Shown here piece after piece: positions 1 through 12,589 of a stretch of 64,000 bases of DNA (positions are counted from its first letter, which is position 1; each line of letters starts with the position of its first letter). Location of the stretch: positions 4,471,740-4,535,739 of the forward strand of contig CM060312.1 in the NCBI GenBank assembly GCA_030674185.1. The letters are read 5' to 3'. Made by a program: the position numbers and the translations under genes. The notes beneath the pieces are model-generated. The model saw only the letters and a program-made list of their open reading frames with translations, ran no database searches and had not been told where the DNA came from. The DNA is from Monoplex corrugatus (taxonomy: Eukaryota; Mollusca; Gastropoda; Littorinimorpha; Ranellidae).

Positions 1-124
1 AGATGGAAGGGTAGAGGTCTGACACAGCGTGACTCACTGGTCCTCCGGACTGAGGGCTGGGCACAGGGCTGACAGCCGATCCGAGCTTTGTGTGATGTCA
101 GACAAGTTTATACTTAGTGGTTAG

Positions 125-400
125 TTGTGTTTTGGCCATCATTATGTGTTCTGTCGCGTGGTGTTGGCGATCATGGCCTTCCATACGAATCTATCCTTTG
201 TCCCTGCAAGTTCATCTCCCACCCTCTCTGTCTTCACCCACTCCGCAGATCCGCCCAATATTTTTCTACCTGGATATACCGGGTGCTCTTTTTCCCTCCA
301 GCTCTCCTGTTGTGATTAGGTGTTCTAATTTCTCTTGCCTCATAAAACGTTCTCTAAATGTTGCTTTAATTATGTATTTCTTTTATTTGTTTATTCTTTT
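125..400 (-). mobile_element. LINE 3'-end fragment, family A, copy 1
   Basis: This stretch aligns by eye with 14390-14610 and 31000-31285, sharing phrases such as 'ggcgatcat', 'cctggtgctctttttccctcca' minus small changes, and 'cctgttgtga'. Read on the minus strand it is the C-terminal tail of a LINE reverse transcriptase ORF, decayed by frameshifts. Only the last part of the element is present, as expected for 5' truncation. The call rests on similarity to the better preserved copy at 14375-16500. Confidence 0.6.
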
Positions 401-559
401 CTGTTAAGATGAGATACACATGTATACATATCATTTACATGCAACCAGGATTGTTCCAATCATAGACTGATGCAATACTAGTAGAAGATGAAAAAAATAT
501 ACGCTAGGTAGGACCTCAGGACCTGGACAGCTCATGGATTTATGTGCAGACTTAAGGCG

Positions 560-1600
560 TGTACCATGATCATTCTGAGTCTTCTCCATCACACGGCACC
601 TGTTTGATTCCCAGATACAACCTATTGTCCAGTATGGTGCAGAACTATGGGGTCTTGATGATATTGCTGCATGCCATTGTGAAAAAGTGCAATTATTTGC
701 TTTAAAGAAATTTTCAGGAGTTGAAATGAGGACGCCCAATGACTTGGTATATGGGGAAACAAATAGATATCCAGTTTATATAACTTCTGCAACATGATGC
801 ATTAGTTGCTGGTTAAAATTAATTGGAATGGATACTCACAGGCTGCCATGTAAAGCGTATAAAATGTTGTATGATTTGCATGCTAGAAACAAAAGTAACT
901 GGGTATCAAATGTCCGTTGTATTTTGTATCGGTATGGTTTTGGTTTTGTGTGGGTGAATGAAGGTGTCCGGGATATCAACCGATTTTTGCATGCCTTTAA
1001 AGATAGATTGATTGTATGTAGATGGCAGGAATGGGACTTTCATATCAGGAACAGTGATAGATTTTAAGTACCGTACATGTATACAGAACATTTTGCACTG
1101 TACATGACATGAAACATTATTTGCAGATGAATTTAGACAGACATTTGACTTTGATTTTGATAAAATTTAGATCTGGTATCTCAGAAATTTCTCAGCATCA
1201 GTTTCGGTACAGGAAACATTCTACCAAAGATTTATAGTGCCCTTTGTGTAAAGATGGGAATGAAGATGAGTTGAATATTGTTTTGTGTTGCCCTGTCTTA
1301 TGGCAATTAAGAACTCAGTGTATTCCGTTTAAGTACTATAGATACCCTAGTCAGTTTTGACTATTGTCTGCTTTTGACATCAACAAAAGAAACTGCTGTC
1401 AGAAATTTATCAATTTACTTATTCAAAGCATTTAACCTAGATCAACTTTAATGTCGTAACTGTTTGTGTTATATATGTTGCACGTTTTTCTGTGTACATG
1501 AAATGCATGTTCGATATGTCTTGTATACCGCACCCCGTCATGAGGAGCAATGGCCTTCATATGAATAAATCATCCGCATCCGCATCCCATCCGCATCCGC
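560..1600 (+). mobile_element. LINE C-terminal fragment with 3' tail, family B, copy 1
   Basis: The plus strand encodes pieces of a LINE C-terminal region in shifting frames: 'IVQYGAELWGLDD' near 610-660, 'VYGETNRYPVY' near 750-780, 'YGFGFVWVNEGV' near 930-970, 'CRWQEWDFHIRNSDRF' near 1020-1065, and a decayed zinc-knuckle-like block at 1180-1310. The ORF carries stops and frameshifts, so it is dead. The 3' end reads '...atggccttcatatgaataaa' followed by an (atccgc)n and then TC-rich simple sequence. The copy at 4633-5430 ends in the same way. Clade not assigned. Confidence 0.7.
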
Positions 1601-1665
1601 ATCTCTGTCTCTCTCTGTCTCTCTCTCTCTCTGTCTCTCTCTCTCTCTTTCTGTCTCTCCATTCA
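1586..1665. repeat. (atccgc)n then (TC)n/(GTCTC)n simple repeat at a LINE tail
   Basis: Imperfect CTCT/GTCTCT tract directly after the family B LINE 3' end and just before a TTAA-flanked MITE. The LINE tail probably seeded it. Confidence 0.85.
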
Positions 1666-1677
1666 CCTGTCCCCTGC

Positions 1678-2219
1678 TTAACCCTTTAACTCCCTCAGCC
1701 TGTCCACCAGCATCCTGCATTGTCAACCAAGCTAGAAAGGAAAAGCTTAACTGTTTGACTCCCTCACCCTGTCCACCAGCATCCTGCATTGTCAACCAAG
1801 CTAGCAAAGGAAAAGCTTAACTATTTGACTCCCTCACCCTGTCCACCAGCATCCTGCATTGTCAACCAAGCTAGCAAAGGAAAAGCTTAACTGTTTGATT
1901 CCCTCGCCCTGTCCACCAGCATCCTGCATTGTCAACCAAGCTAGCAAAGGAAAAGCTTAACTGTTTGATTCCCTCACCCTGTCCACCAGCATCCTGCATT
2001 GTCAACCAAGCTAGCAAAGGAAAAGCTTAACTGTTTGACTCCCTCACCCTGTCCACCAGCATCCTGCATTGTCAACCAAGCTAGCAAAGGAAAAGCTTAA
2101 CTGTTTGACTCCCTCACCCTATCCGCCAGCTTCATGCAGGGAAATGGTGGATAGGGTGAGGGAGTTGAAGGGTTACGTTTTTGCAGTTGGTGGATAGGCT
2201 ACGGGAGTCAAAGGGTTAA
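1678..2219. mobile_element. piggyBac-like MITE with an internal 70-bp tandem array
   Basis: TTAA at 1678-1681 is followed by CCCTTTAACTCCC. The other end is GGGAGTCAAAGGG followed by TTAA at 2216-2219. TTAA duplication plus a terminal inverted repeat starting CCC is the piggyBac signature. The left subterminal segment (ctgtttgactccctcaccctg...aaaagcttaa) is repeated with an exact 70-bp step at 1681, 1751, 1821, 1891, 1961, 2031 and 2101. The last unit runs into the right half of the palindrome (ggtggatagggtgagggag). Other copies of the family in the window have one or two units, so the array arose inside the element. Confidence 0.8.
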
Positions 2220-2694
2220 GTTCTCTCACTCTTTCTCAGTGCACATCCGGCTGTACTGTGTCCTGTGTGCACGCTGCAGTCATAATAATTATGTTGTTGT
2301 GGTGTTCATGTTGTTGACTTTTCCTGTTGTATGTGCTTAGAAGTGAAGTGTCGGACTCAGCATGCCTTGTATCTATGATTCACTGCTGCGTGTTAAGTAC
2401 TTTTGATTGTTGTGATTATTTGCGCGTGATGATTTTGTGTGTGTTTTTTTTCAGTTGTGTTGAAAATGATTCCATATGACTGAGTGTATGGTTTGTTATT
2501 TGATTTTGTTCAGTTTTACGCTGTGACTTGTACTCTGGGTACTTTACTGTACCGTTTTAACTGATTCTGTTCACGTTTAGGCCATTTTTATGGGGGTGTC
2601 AGTGTTTATGATCTCAGTAAAGCAAATGGATTTGAACAATATGCCGCATTTCCCTAGTTACATGTATGCAGTAGTTATGCCAACAACAAACTGT
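2220..2694. other. Non-repetitive spacer, nothing recognised
   Basis: AT-rich unique-looking sequence between two MITE copies. I see no open frame with protein-like composition and no clear repeat. Confidence 0.5.
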
Positions 2695-2887
2695 TTAACC
2701 TTTTGACTCCCGCATCCCACCCACCAAATGCACAAACTTAATTCTTTGACTCCCTCACCCTATCCATCAGCTTCCTGCAGGAAGCTAGTGGATAGAGTGA
2801 GGTAGTCAAAGGTTTAAATTTTTGTTTTGCTAGTATGGTTGACAGTGCAGGATGCTGGTGGACATTGTGCGGGAGTCAAAGGGTTAA
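2695..2887. mobile_element. piggyBac-like MITE, palindromic copy
   Basis: Flanked by TTAA at 2695-2698 and 2884-2887. The left end is CCTTTTGACTCCCGC and the right end GCGGGAGTCAAAGGG. The interior is a second palindrome (tgactccctcaccctatccatcagcttcctgcag and its complement), so the element looks like one family member inserted in another or an extended foldback. No coding capacity. Confidence 0.8.
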
Positions 2888-3654
2888 ACGGGTAGATCAG
2901 AGAAGCAACGGACGGTCATTTTACACTCGTTCTTGTTCTTATTCTTGTTTTGTATTAATGTCCCAGCGTGATCACGATTAGGGACTGTCATGAAGATGAA
3001 CCATGTCGTATAGTTGAAGAAGAAGAGCGACGTCTTGTAGTGTCCATGTCTACGACAAGAGGAGTTTTCAAGGAGTTGTAGACCTTTACGCTCAGCCACA
3101 CCTTCTGTTCATAACGTCTTTACGCTCTGCACACATAGTTTGTCACACATGCCACGTAATGGTCACTTGTGTACATAGATGACCGGTGTTTGACGGTGTA
3201 TTCCAGACACCCCACATCCTCACTCTTACCTCATGTCAGTCTAGGCTTGCTGCCAACATCTTCTCCCCCACCCCTTCTTTTACTACCCCCTACCTCATTT
3301 TCTTACAGTCCGTGCTTCCCCCCCCCCTCCTCCCTCACCTGAAATTGAGTACAAGTGTCCGTATATATCAATGCAACTGATTGATTATGCATATTACACT
3401 AAATGATTGTTTAGTCCAAAGGGTTGTCTCTCTGCATACACTCATGTGCCCAATAGACGAAGATCTATGAACTTGTAGATGCTGAGTTCTTTTTTTTTTT
3501 TTTCGAAGGAACTATGTAGTCAAGAAACTGTCCGTCACTGAGGACTGAGTTTTGGTGAGAGTTTGATTGGGTTGTCCTCCTCAAGGCAGAGACTGTCGTC
3601 CCAGCTAAATGTTTGTGAGTATCGGTTTCTTTCTTAGAGTTTGTTTGGCCCAAC
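2888..3654. other. Spacer, nothing recognised
   Basis: Mixed-composition sequence with short homopolymer runs (poly-C near 3320, poly-T near 3490). The open frames are short and lack recognisable motifs. Confidence 0.4.
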
Positions 3655-3856
3655 AACATGGAACCCTCTTCCCATTTTTGTTGTTTTGTTTTTGTTTCTG
3701 GGTTTTGTTGTTGTTGTTGTTGTTTTTTTACACAAGGTTTTCTGCTTCCTCAAGACACATCTCTTTCAGAAACATGTCCAAAATTTATAATATATTGCTT
3801 TAGCCCTGATATGGCTCTACGCAGTCGGCTGGGCTTTAAACAACAATAACAATATG
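3655..3856 (+). mobile_element. L2/CR1-like LINE extreme 3' end
   Basis: 'acatggaaccctcttcc' and 'tcctcaagacacatctctttcagaaacatg' translate, across a frameshift, to a degraded version of the L2-like C-terminus (compare WNKLPLS...FKSALKTHLF at 47600-47700). The 3' tail is 'agccctgatatggct...ggctgggctttaaacaacaataacaa'. That tail recurs on the 500-bp repeat ending near 33025 and 61395. A (GT)n array follows. Confidence 0.6.
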
Positions 3857-3896
3857 ATATATTGCTTGTGGCTCTTCTACATCCAGTCGTATTGCA

Positions 3897-4251
<355 letters not shown>

Positions 4252-4581
4252 TGTCGGTGTCCATCACGCATAAAAACTGCGCCAGCTTCTGTGGCGTTGA
4301 GCTGGATTGACTTTGGAACAACGCACGTCGTTTTAATTTGACTGCTACTTTCTTGTTTTGTTTTGTTCTTCTTCTTCTTTGTTGCTGTTGTCGTCGTCAT
4401 CGGTCGTCATCGTTGTCAAGTTGTTCATATAAGAAAAAAATAAAGAGTTTATAAAGTATTCGAAAGTTTAGAAGTTAAGGTTTCGATTTCAGCTTTCTCA
4501 AGATGGCGTTGCCGCGCTGTAAAAAAAAAAAAATCCCATATTCACTAACACAACAGACGCCATGTGATGCCAAAAAGGACC

Positions 4582-4632
4582 ACAAACAATCATGGCGAAT
4601 ACCATAATATGGTATTTGCCATGATTGTTTGT
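4582..4632. repeat. 51-bp near-perfect palindrome (hairpin)
   Basis: Left arm 4582-4605 and right arm 4609-4632 are complementary with one mismatch, separated by 3 nt. The arms begin acaaacaatcatggc and end gccatgattgtttgt. It sits directly 5' of the LINE fragment starting about 4633. Confidence 0.85.
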
Positions 4633-4680
4633 ATATTACACACACTGGCCAGATTTAGAAATGATGATATGGAAAGTTTG

Positions 4681-4738
<58 letters not shown>

Positions 4739-4763
4739 TTCTCTCTCTCACACACACACACAC
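4681..4763. repeat. (TC)n plus (CA)n microsatellite inside a LINE reading frame
   Basis: About 65 bp of CT dinucleotide followed by about 16 bp of CA. It interrupts the LINE coding block between two segments that are adjacent in related elements. Confidence 0.9.
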
Positions 4764-5057
4764 TTATCAGTGCATAGACTAAGATTCAAAAAACGTGATA
4801 AAGAGGCAACGAAATGCCATTATGTAACAGTGATACTGATAATGAAATTCACTTTATGTTGTCCAGCCCTTGAGGATCTGAGACACCTGTTAATTCAGCC
4901 CAAGTACTACTATAAACTAAATGATTTCAGGTTATCAATGCTCATGGCTTCAAAAAAATGAGCGTATGATTAGATATTTGGCAACATACGTATATAAAGC
5001 TCTTAAAGGAAGAGAGTTTGCCTTATCATAAAGTTAAATTTTTGTGCTGTATGTCTG

Positions 5058-5385
5058 TTAAACCTATTTATATGTTCCTATTGTATTATTGAAGTTTGAC
5101 TGTGAGTCCTATATTGTAATCATTTCGAAATATTTGAAGTATGTATTATCCAAGAGCGATTATGTATTATATTCTACGTTTATATAATGTTTATAATGTG
5201 TTCACACAAATTTTTGTGATGTGTGTATGTTAAACCTATTTATATGTTCCTATTGTATTATTGAAGTTTGACTGTGAGTCCTATATTGTAATCATTTCAA
5301 AATATTTGGAGTATGCATTGTCCAAGAAAGACTATGTATTATATTCTGTGTTTGTATAATGCTTACAATGTGTTCACACCCCTTC
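5058..5385. repeat. Direct duplication of about 170 bp in LINE 3' UTR
   Basis: 'gttaaacctatttatatgttcctattgtattattgaagtttgactgtgagtcc...' occurs twice (from about 5058 and 5228) with few changes, both running to 'aatgtgttcacac'. Confidence 0.85.
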
Positions 5386-5429
5386 AAATGGGGCTTTGGC
5401 CTTACTGAATAAATTTGATTCTGATACTG

Positions 5430-5430
<1 letters not shown>

Positions 5431-5502
<72 letters not shown>
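5431..5502. repeat. (TC)n microsatellite
   Basis: Pure CT tract of about 70 bp right after the family B LINE tail, mirroring the arrangement at 1586-1665. Confidence 0.95.
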
Positions 5503-5504
<2 letters not shown>

Positions 5505-5627
5505 AGGAAACTGAATCGGTTTATGGGAGGTACAGTGACATTACCAGCAGCGTTTTCAGTAACAGTAGCTATGCCGATCAGCACAAGGATTATCACTGCC
5601 CGAGCAGCCATGGAAGTCTATAGTTAT

Positions 5628-7725
5628 ATAACAAGTTGTTTGACGGCAAGGTGATATGACATGTTGTATGACAGCAAGGTGATATGACATGTTGTATGAC
5701 AGCAAGGTGATATGACATGTTGTATGACAGCAAGGTGATATGACATGTTGTATGACAGCAAGGTGATATGACATGTTGTATGACAGCAAGGTGATATGAC
5801 ATGTTGTATGACAGCAAGGTGATATGACAGGTTGTATGACAGCAAGGTGATATGACATGTTGTATGACAGCAAGGTGATATGGCATGTTGTATGACAGCA
5901 AGGTGATATGACATGTTGTATGACAGCAAGGTGATATGACATGTTGTATGACAGCAAGGTGATATGACATGTTGTATGACAGCAAGGTGATATGACAGGT
6001 TGTATGACAGCAAGGTGATATGACGTGTTGTATGACGGCAAGGTGATATGACATGTTGTATGACAGCAAGGTGATATGACAGGATGTATGACAGCAAGGT
6101 GATATGACAGGATGTATGACAGCAAGGTGATATGACAGGATGTATGACAGCAAGGTGATATGACATGTTGTATGACAGCAAGGTGATATGACAGGATGTA
6201 TGACAGCAAGGTGATATGACAGGATGTATGACAGCAAGGTGATATGACATGTTGTATGACAGCAAGGTGATATGACAGGTTGTTTGACAGCAAGGTGATA
6301 TGACAGGTTGTATGACAGCAAGGTGATATGACATGTTGTATGACAGCAAGGTGATATGACATGTTGTATGACAGCAAGGTGATATGACAGGATGTATGAC
6401 AGCAAGGTGATATGACATGTTGTATGACAGCAAGGTGATATGACAGGTTGTTTGACAGCAAGGTGATATGACATGTTGTATGACAGCAAGGTGATATGAC
6501 ATGTTGTATGACAGCAAGGTGATATGACATGTTGTATGACAGCAAGGTGATATGACAGGATGTATGACAGCAAGGTGATATGACAGGTTGTTTGACAGCA
6601 AGGTGATATGACATGTTGTATGACAGCAAGGTGATATGACAGGATGTATGACAGCAAGGTGATATGACAGGATGTATGACAGCAAGGTGATATGACAGGA
6701 TGTATGACAGCAAGGTGATATGACAGGCTGTATGACAGCAAGGTGATATGACATGTTGTATGACAGCAAGGTGATATGACATGTTGTATGACAGCAAGGT
6801 GATATGACATGTTGTATGACAGCAAGGTGATATGACAGGATGTATGACAGCAAGGTGATATGACAGGATGTATGACAGCAATGTGATATGACAGGTTGTA
6901 TGACAGCAAGGTGATATGACAGGTTGTATGACAGCAAGGTGATATGACAGGTTGTATGACAGCAAGGTGATATGACAGGTTGTATGACAGCAAGGTGATA
7001 TGACATGTTGTATGACAGCAAGGTGATATGACAGGTTGTATGACAGCAAGGTGATATGACAGGTTGTATGACAGCAAGGTGATATGACATGTTGTATGAC
7101 AGCAAGGTGATATGACAGGTTGTATGACAGCAAGGTGATATGACAGGTTGTATGACAGCAAGGTGATATGACAGGTTGTATGACAGCGAGGTGATATGAC
7201 AGGTTGTATGACAGCAAGGTGATATGACATGTTGTATGACAGCAAGGTGATATGGCATGTTGTATGACAGCAAGGTGATATGACAGGTTGTTTGATAGCA
7301 AGGTGATATGACAGGTTGTTTGACGGCAAGGTGATATGACAGGTTGTATGACAGCAAGGTGATATGACAGGTTGTATGAAAGCAAGGTGATATGACAGGA
7401 TGTATGACAGCAAGGTGATATGACAGGTTGTATGACAGCAAGGTGACATGACAGGTTGTATGACAGCAAGGTGATATGACAGGTTGTATGACAGCAAGGT
7501 GATATGACATGTTGTATGACGGCAAGGTGATATGACAGGTTGTATGACAGCAAGGTGATATGACATGTATGACAGCAAGGTGATATGACATGTTGTATGA
7601 CGGCAAGGTGATATGACAGGCTGTATGACAGCAAGGTGATATGACATGTTGTTTGATAGCAAGATAGTATGACAGATTGTATGACGGCAAGATAATATGA
7701 CACAAGTTTGTTGACGGCAAGATCT
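5628..7725. repeat. 28-bp minisatellite, about 73 copies
   Basis: The unit is atgacagcaaggtgatatgacaggttgt with main variants gacatgttgt, gacaggttgt and gacaggatgt. Units are degenerate at both edges (5628-5650 and 7640-7725) and homogeneous in the core, typical of unequal exchange. A 28-bp unit shifts frame each copy and contains no minus-strand stop, so all three minus frames stay open for about 700 codons. These are not genes: the three translations are the same 28-residue repeat in different registers. Confidence 0.97.
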
Positions 7726-7883
7726 ATAAGGGAACAGTTGATACATGCGTCAGTGGGGACAGATGTGACCATGAACCAATGAACGATCCAAGCGCGTCAG
7801 CTGTTGCCAAACTGCTCAGCCTGTACTGATTTATACCTGATTCACTTGTTTTGGTTTTCCAGTGTTTAACCCTGCGTGGGCGT

Positions 7884-8376
<493 letters not shown>

Positions 8377-8980
8377 CACACGCATAAATGTATGCACGTC
8401 CTTGCACAGCATCTGTCATGGCGAATGAATAAAAATAGCATCTCCTAAATCAGTGGCGTAGGCCCTACTGAGCTGAGTGCTTGGTAAAAACAGAACAAAC
8501 GCTAAAAAAATAAAATAAAATAAAAATAAAAATGATAAAAAAAACAAGATATCAAAACTTTCTAAGATATGTGGAAGCAGTCTTGTGTGTGCAGATAATT
8601 AAAATAAAAAATGACTGCCATGGACTGACAGCATGGCGCAAACTGACCAGTAAGGTTGTTGGACTTTGCTGTTGGTCCGATGGATGATTGACATACTGGT
8701 CATCATCGTCTGGTGAGGCGGGGTCTTGGTGTGGGACAGAAGATCGATCCTGCACGCAAACGTTCTTCTACAGGAACTGCGTATGATGGATGTAAACGCT
8801 TCATGTCTTACTTCGTTTCAATGACAGTGGAACACCGCCTGTGTGTTTTGTCACTTTAATAACTTGCTGCTAAAGTAAACAAATCACAGCTGGCGGCTGG
8901 CGGTGTATCTGTAATGCGCATGTCTCTTGCGTACATGATGACATATTAAATATCCAACGATAGTTAAGTCCCTTTGGCTA
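8377..8980. other. Spacer, nothing recognised
   Basis: Contains an A-rich run at 8500-8550 and otherwise unique-looking sequence. No supported coding potential. Confidence 0.4.
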
Positions 8981-8989
8981 ATTTCTGTT

Positions 8990-9600
8990 CCAACAGAATA
9001 ACGAAGTAACAACAGAACAACGGAGGCCCGAGGTCCGGGTTCTGTTTCCGTCAGTGCCCGATGTTGAACAGCAGCTGTTCAAATATGATTGTGCCCTATG
9101 TGCGCTGCTGTCGCCAGTACGCTCTGCTGGAGGCAAAGTGTTCTCAGCTGGTGCTATTGTTGCTGCAGCTGACGATAAAGAGTATCCTTGTATCACTTCA
9201 CCTGTCTTCCCTGATCAGTCGTCGTGCTCTTTCTTCAGCTGCCTGTACAGGAGCTTGTTTGGGATGGGGTTGTCTTCCACACACACAACGTACCCTTTTC
9301 TTTTGCAAAGCCGGCGTTTGATGAGAAAGTGCTCGATGCTTGGCAAGCCATTTCAGAATTTGAAGGCTGGGCACTGGATCTTGCTAGGTGATGTTGTAAA
9401 TCTTTTGCCGGCACTTTTGTTGGATTTGTTCCAGCTGTTGACTGTATTGTGTGTAGATAATCTGGGTCTTGCAATCAGCAGTACAGCTGAGCGCTCAGGA
9501 CAACTGTTCCGTACCACAGCAATCCTTGTGGCCATCCTGACGCCATGGCCTTGCCTCAACTCTCTTGGCCAGTCTTCCTGTGAAAACTGCCCGGCAGGAA
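8990..9600 (-). mobile_element. Decayed LINE C-terminal fragment
   Basis: The minus strand, with frameshifts, gives 'LEQIQQKC' near 9420-9440, 'VVCVEDNPIPNKLLY' near 9250-9300 and 'ASSRAYWR' near 9100-9130. These fit the post-reverse-transcriptase tail of endonuclease-type LINEs (pattern W-x-GH-x-R-M-x-D-x-RIPK-x-LLY, then a DR-x-x-WR block). The overlapping plus-strand open frame (9054-9605) is its shadow. Similarity is from memory and the copy is old. Confidence 0.5.
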
Positions 9601-9603
9601 ACT

Positions 9604-11131
9604 GAGTTAAAGAGCAGTCACATGTAAAACAGGTATACTGACCACTACACTATGGAAGTTAAAGAACAGTCACATGTATAACAGGTATACTGACCACTAC
9701 GCTATGAAAGTTAAAGAACAGTCACATGTATAACAGACAGGTATACTGACCACTACACTATGGAAGTTAAAGAACAGTCACATGTATAACAGGTATACTG
9801 ACCACTACACTATGGAAGTTAAAGAACAGTCACATGCATAACAGGTATACTGACCACTACACTATGGAAGTTAAAGAACAGTCACATGCATAACAGGTAT
9901 ACTGACCACTACACTATGGAAGTTAAAGAACAGTCACATGTATAACAGGTATACTGACCACTACACTATGAAAGTTAAAGAACAGTCACATGCATAACAG
10001 ACAGGTATACTGACCACTACACTATTGAAGTTAAAGAGCAGTCACATGCATAACAGGTATACTGACCACTACACTATGAAAGTTAAAGAACAGTCACATG
10101 TATAACAGGTATACTGACCACTACACTATGGAAGTTAAAGAACAGTCACATGTATAACAGACAGGTATACTGACCACTACACTATGGAAGTTAAAGAACA
10201 GTCACATGTATAACAGACAGGTATACTGACCACTACACTATGGAAGTTAAAGAACAGTCACATGTATAACAGACAGGTATACTGACCACTACACTATGAA
10301 AGTTAAAGAACAGTCACATGCATAACAGGTATACTGACCACTACACTATGGAAGTTAAAGAACAGTCACATGTATAACAGACAGGTATACTGACCACTAC
10401 ACTATGGAAGTTAAAGAACAGTCACATGTAAAACAGACAGGTATACTGACCACTACACTATGGAAGTTAAAGAACAGTCACATGTATAACAGGTATACTG
10501 ACCACTACACTATGGAAGTTAAAGAACAGTCACATGCATAACAGACAGGAATACTGACCACTACACTATTGAAGTTAAAGAACAGTCACATGCATAACAG
10601 GTATACTGACCACTACACTATGGAAGTTAAAGAACAGTCACATGCATAACAGGTATACTGACCACTACACTATGGAAGTTAAAGAACAGTCACATGTATA
10701 ACAGACAGGTATACTGAACACTACACTATGGAAGTTAAAGAGCAGTCACATGTATAACAGACAGATATACTGACCACTACACTATGGAAGTTAAAGAACA
10801 GTCACATGTATAACAGACAGATATACTGACCACTACACTATGAAAGTTAAAGAACAGTCACATGTATAACAGGTATACTGACCACTACACTATGGAAGTT
10901 AAAGAACAGTCACATGTATAACAGACAGGTATACTGAACACTACACTATGAAAGTTAAAGAACAGTCACATGTATAACAGGTATACTGACCACTACACTA
11001 TGGAAGTTAAAGAACAGTCACATGTATAACAGACAGGTATACTGACCACTACACTATGAAAGTTAAAGAACAGTCACATGCATAACAGACAGGAATACTG
11101 ACCACTACACTATGGAAGTTAAAGAACAGTA
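9604..11131. repeat. 52/56-bp minisatellite, about 28 copies
   Basis: The unit runs ttaaagaacagtcacatgta, then taacag(acag)gtatactga, then ccactacactatggaag. The optional acag makes two length classes, 52 and 56 bp, interspersed along the array. Stops in all frames. The array ends 13 bp before a MITE. Confidence 0.97.
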
Positions 11132-11143
11132 AAAAGGAACCCG

Positions 11144-11256
11144 TTAACCCTTTGACTCCCACACCCTATCCACCATCATCCTGCATTGTCAGCCATGTTA
11201 GCAAAGCAAAGAGTTAAACCTTTGATTCCTTCACCCTGTCTACCAGCTTCCTGAAA
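11144..11256. mobile_element. piggyBac-like MITE, left part only
   Basis: TTAA at 11144-11147 is followed by CCCTTTGACTCCC and the internal 'ccatcatcctgcattgtcagcca', then a second start 'gttaaacctttgattccttcaccctg'. The right half is missing. Sequence changes at about 11256 to the dispersed repeat R. Confidence 0.7.
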
Positions 11257-11257
11257 C

Positions 11258-11412
11258 TGTAGACTACAGCCCTGTCACTCAGTCTCAGTCCGAAATGGAA
11301 CAACATAGTATCAACAGTATCATCCTCATTCTCATCATCATAACATTATGAAAACTGTCCCAGATTCTGTGGCCCTTCATGTCCTGCTGTCATGCTGACC
11401 TCAGTTTCGGTG
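11258..11412. repeat. Dispersed repeat R, copy 1
   Basis: Shares 'tacagcc.tgtcac.cagtctcagtcc', 'aaactgtcccagattctgtggcccttcatg', 'gctgacctcagtttcggtgggttta' with 44160-44356. Copy 2 holds a tandem array of its first segment. No coding evidence, nature of the element unknown. Confidence 0.65.
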
Positions 11413-11577
11413 GGTTTAGAAATGTGTCGGAGAGATAAACGAGTGGCCTGGGGATAGTGACACACAAAGATCGGTGACAAAAATGGGGCAGGAAAGACCA
11501 AGAAAAACGGTAGTAGAATTCAGTCCCACAAGAACGGAAAGCACAGTTAGCTGCTTTGATTAAAAAAATACACACAG

Positions 11578-12275
11578 AAAAAAACAACCAACCAACCAAC
11601 CAACCAACCAACCAACCAACCAACCATCCAACCAACCAACCATCCATCCATCCAACCAACCAACCAACCAACCAACCAACAAACCAACCAACCAACCAAC
11701 CATCCAACCAACCAACCAACCAACATCCATCCATCCAACAACCAACCAACCAACCAACCAACCAACCAACCAACAACCAACCATCCATCCATCCATCCAA
11801 CCAACCAACCACCAAGCAACCAACAAGCATCCATCCATCCATCCATCCATCCAAACAACCAACCAACCAACCAAGCAACCAACCAAGCATCCATCCATCC
11901 ATCCATCCATCCAACAACCAACCAACCAACAACAACCAACCAACCAACCATCCATCCCATCCATCCAAACAAACCAACCAACCAACCAACAACAACCAAG
12001 CAAGCAAACCAACCAACAAAACCATCCATCCATCATCCAAACAACCAACGAACCAACAACCACAACCAACCAAACCAACCAAACCAACAACCAACCATCC
12101 ATCCAACCAACCAACCAACCAACCAACCAACCAACCATCCATCCAACCAACCAACCAACCAACCAACCAACCAACCAACCAACCAACCAACCATCCATCC
12201 AACAACCAACCAACCAACCATCCATCCATCCAAACAACCAACCAACCAACCAAGCAAGCAAGCAAGCAAGCAAAC
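11578..12275. repeat. (CCAA)n / (CATC)n tetranucleotide array
   Basis: About 700 bp of mixed aacc/ccat/caag tetranucleotides. It gives long Gly-Trp-Leu/Val (minus) and Asn-Gln-Pro-Thr (plus) open frames that are artefacts. Confidence 0.95.
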
Positions 12276-12589
12276 CTTTAAGACAGAACTAACTGCCTGA
12301 TACCTTACAAGAAGAAATAAGATAACACGACAGAAAACGAAAGAAAACTTTAAGACATCGGTAACTGCCTGATCTTGAACAGCACAAAGCAAAACAACAA
12401 CAACAAAAGCAAAACAACAACAAGCAAAAACAACAATGACAGAAGCAACATAAAAAAAACTCTTGAGGCAGCAACTGAAAAAAAAAAGACAAAGAGGAAG
12501 CAAGATGGAATAAGATTCTGGCGATACAAAAACAAACAAACAAACAAACAAACCTCCAGGGGATACTCCTTCGGGTTCCGTCACATCTG

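Larger units (their letters stand above)
4633..5430 (+). mobile_element. LINE C-terminal fragment with 3' tail, family B, copy 2
   Basis: The plus strand encodes 'LARFRNDDMES' before a TC/CA microsatellite and 'HRLRFKKRDKEATK' after it, then 'TLCCPALEDLRHLLIQPKYY' near 4850-4910 and 'FRLSMLMASK' near 4930-4960. These match the C-terminal block of copy 1. The 3' end 'cacccc...atggggctttggccttactgaataaa' (about 5377-5412) matches the end of copy 1. The 3' UTR contains a tandem duplication (5058-5212 versus 5228-5385). Dead copy. Confidence 0.7.

Noticed and set aside
5556..7772. Three minus-strand ORFs of about 700 codons
   Set aside because: They are the three registers of the 28-bp minisatellite. 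No start context or domain, and pure repeat translation.
9054..9605. 183-codon plus-strand ORF
   Set aside because: Best explained as the shadow of a minus-strand LINE remnant. Composition is not protein-like.
11390..12281. Gly-Trp-Leu-Val-rich and Asn-Gln-Pro-Thr-rich ORFs of 160-290 codons
   Set aside because: Translation of the CCAA/CATC tetranucleotide array.
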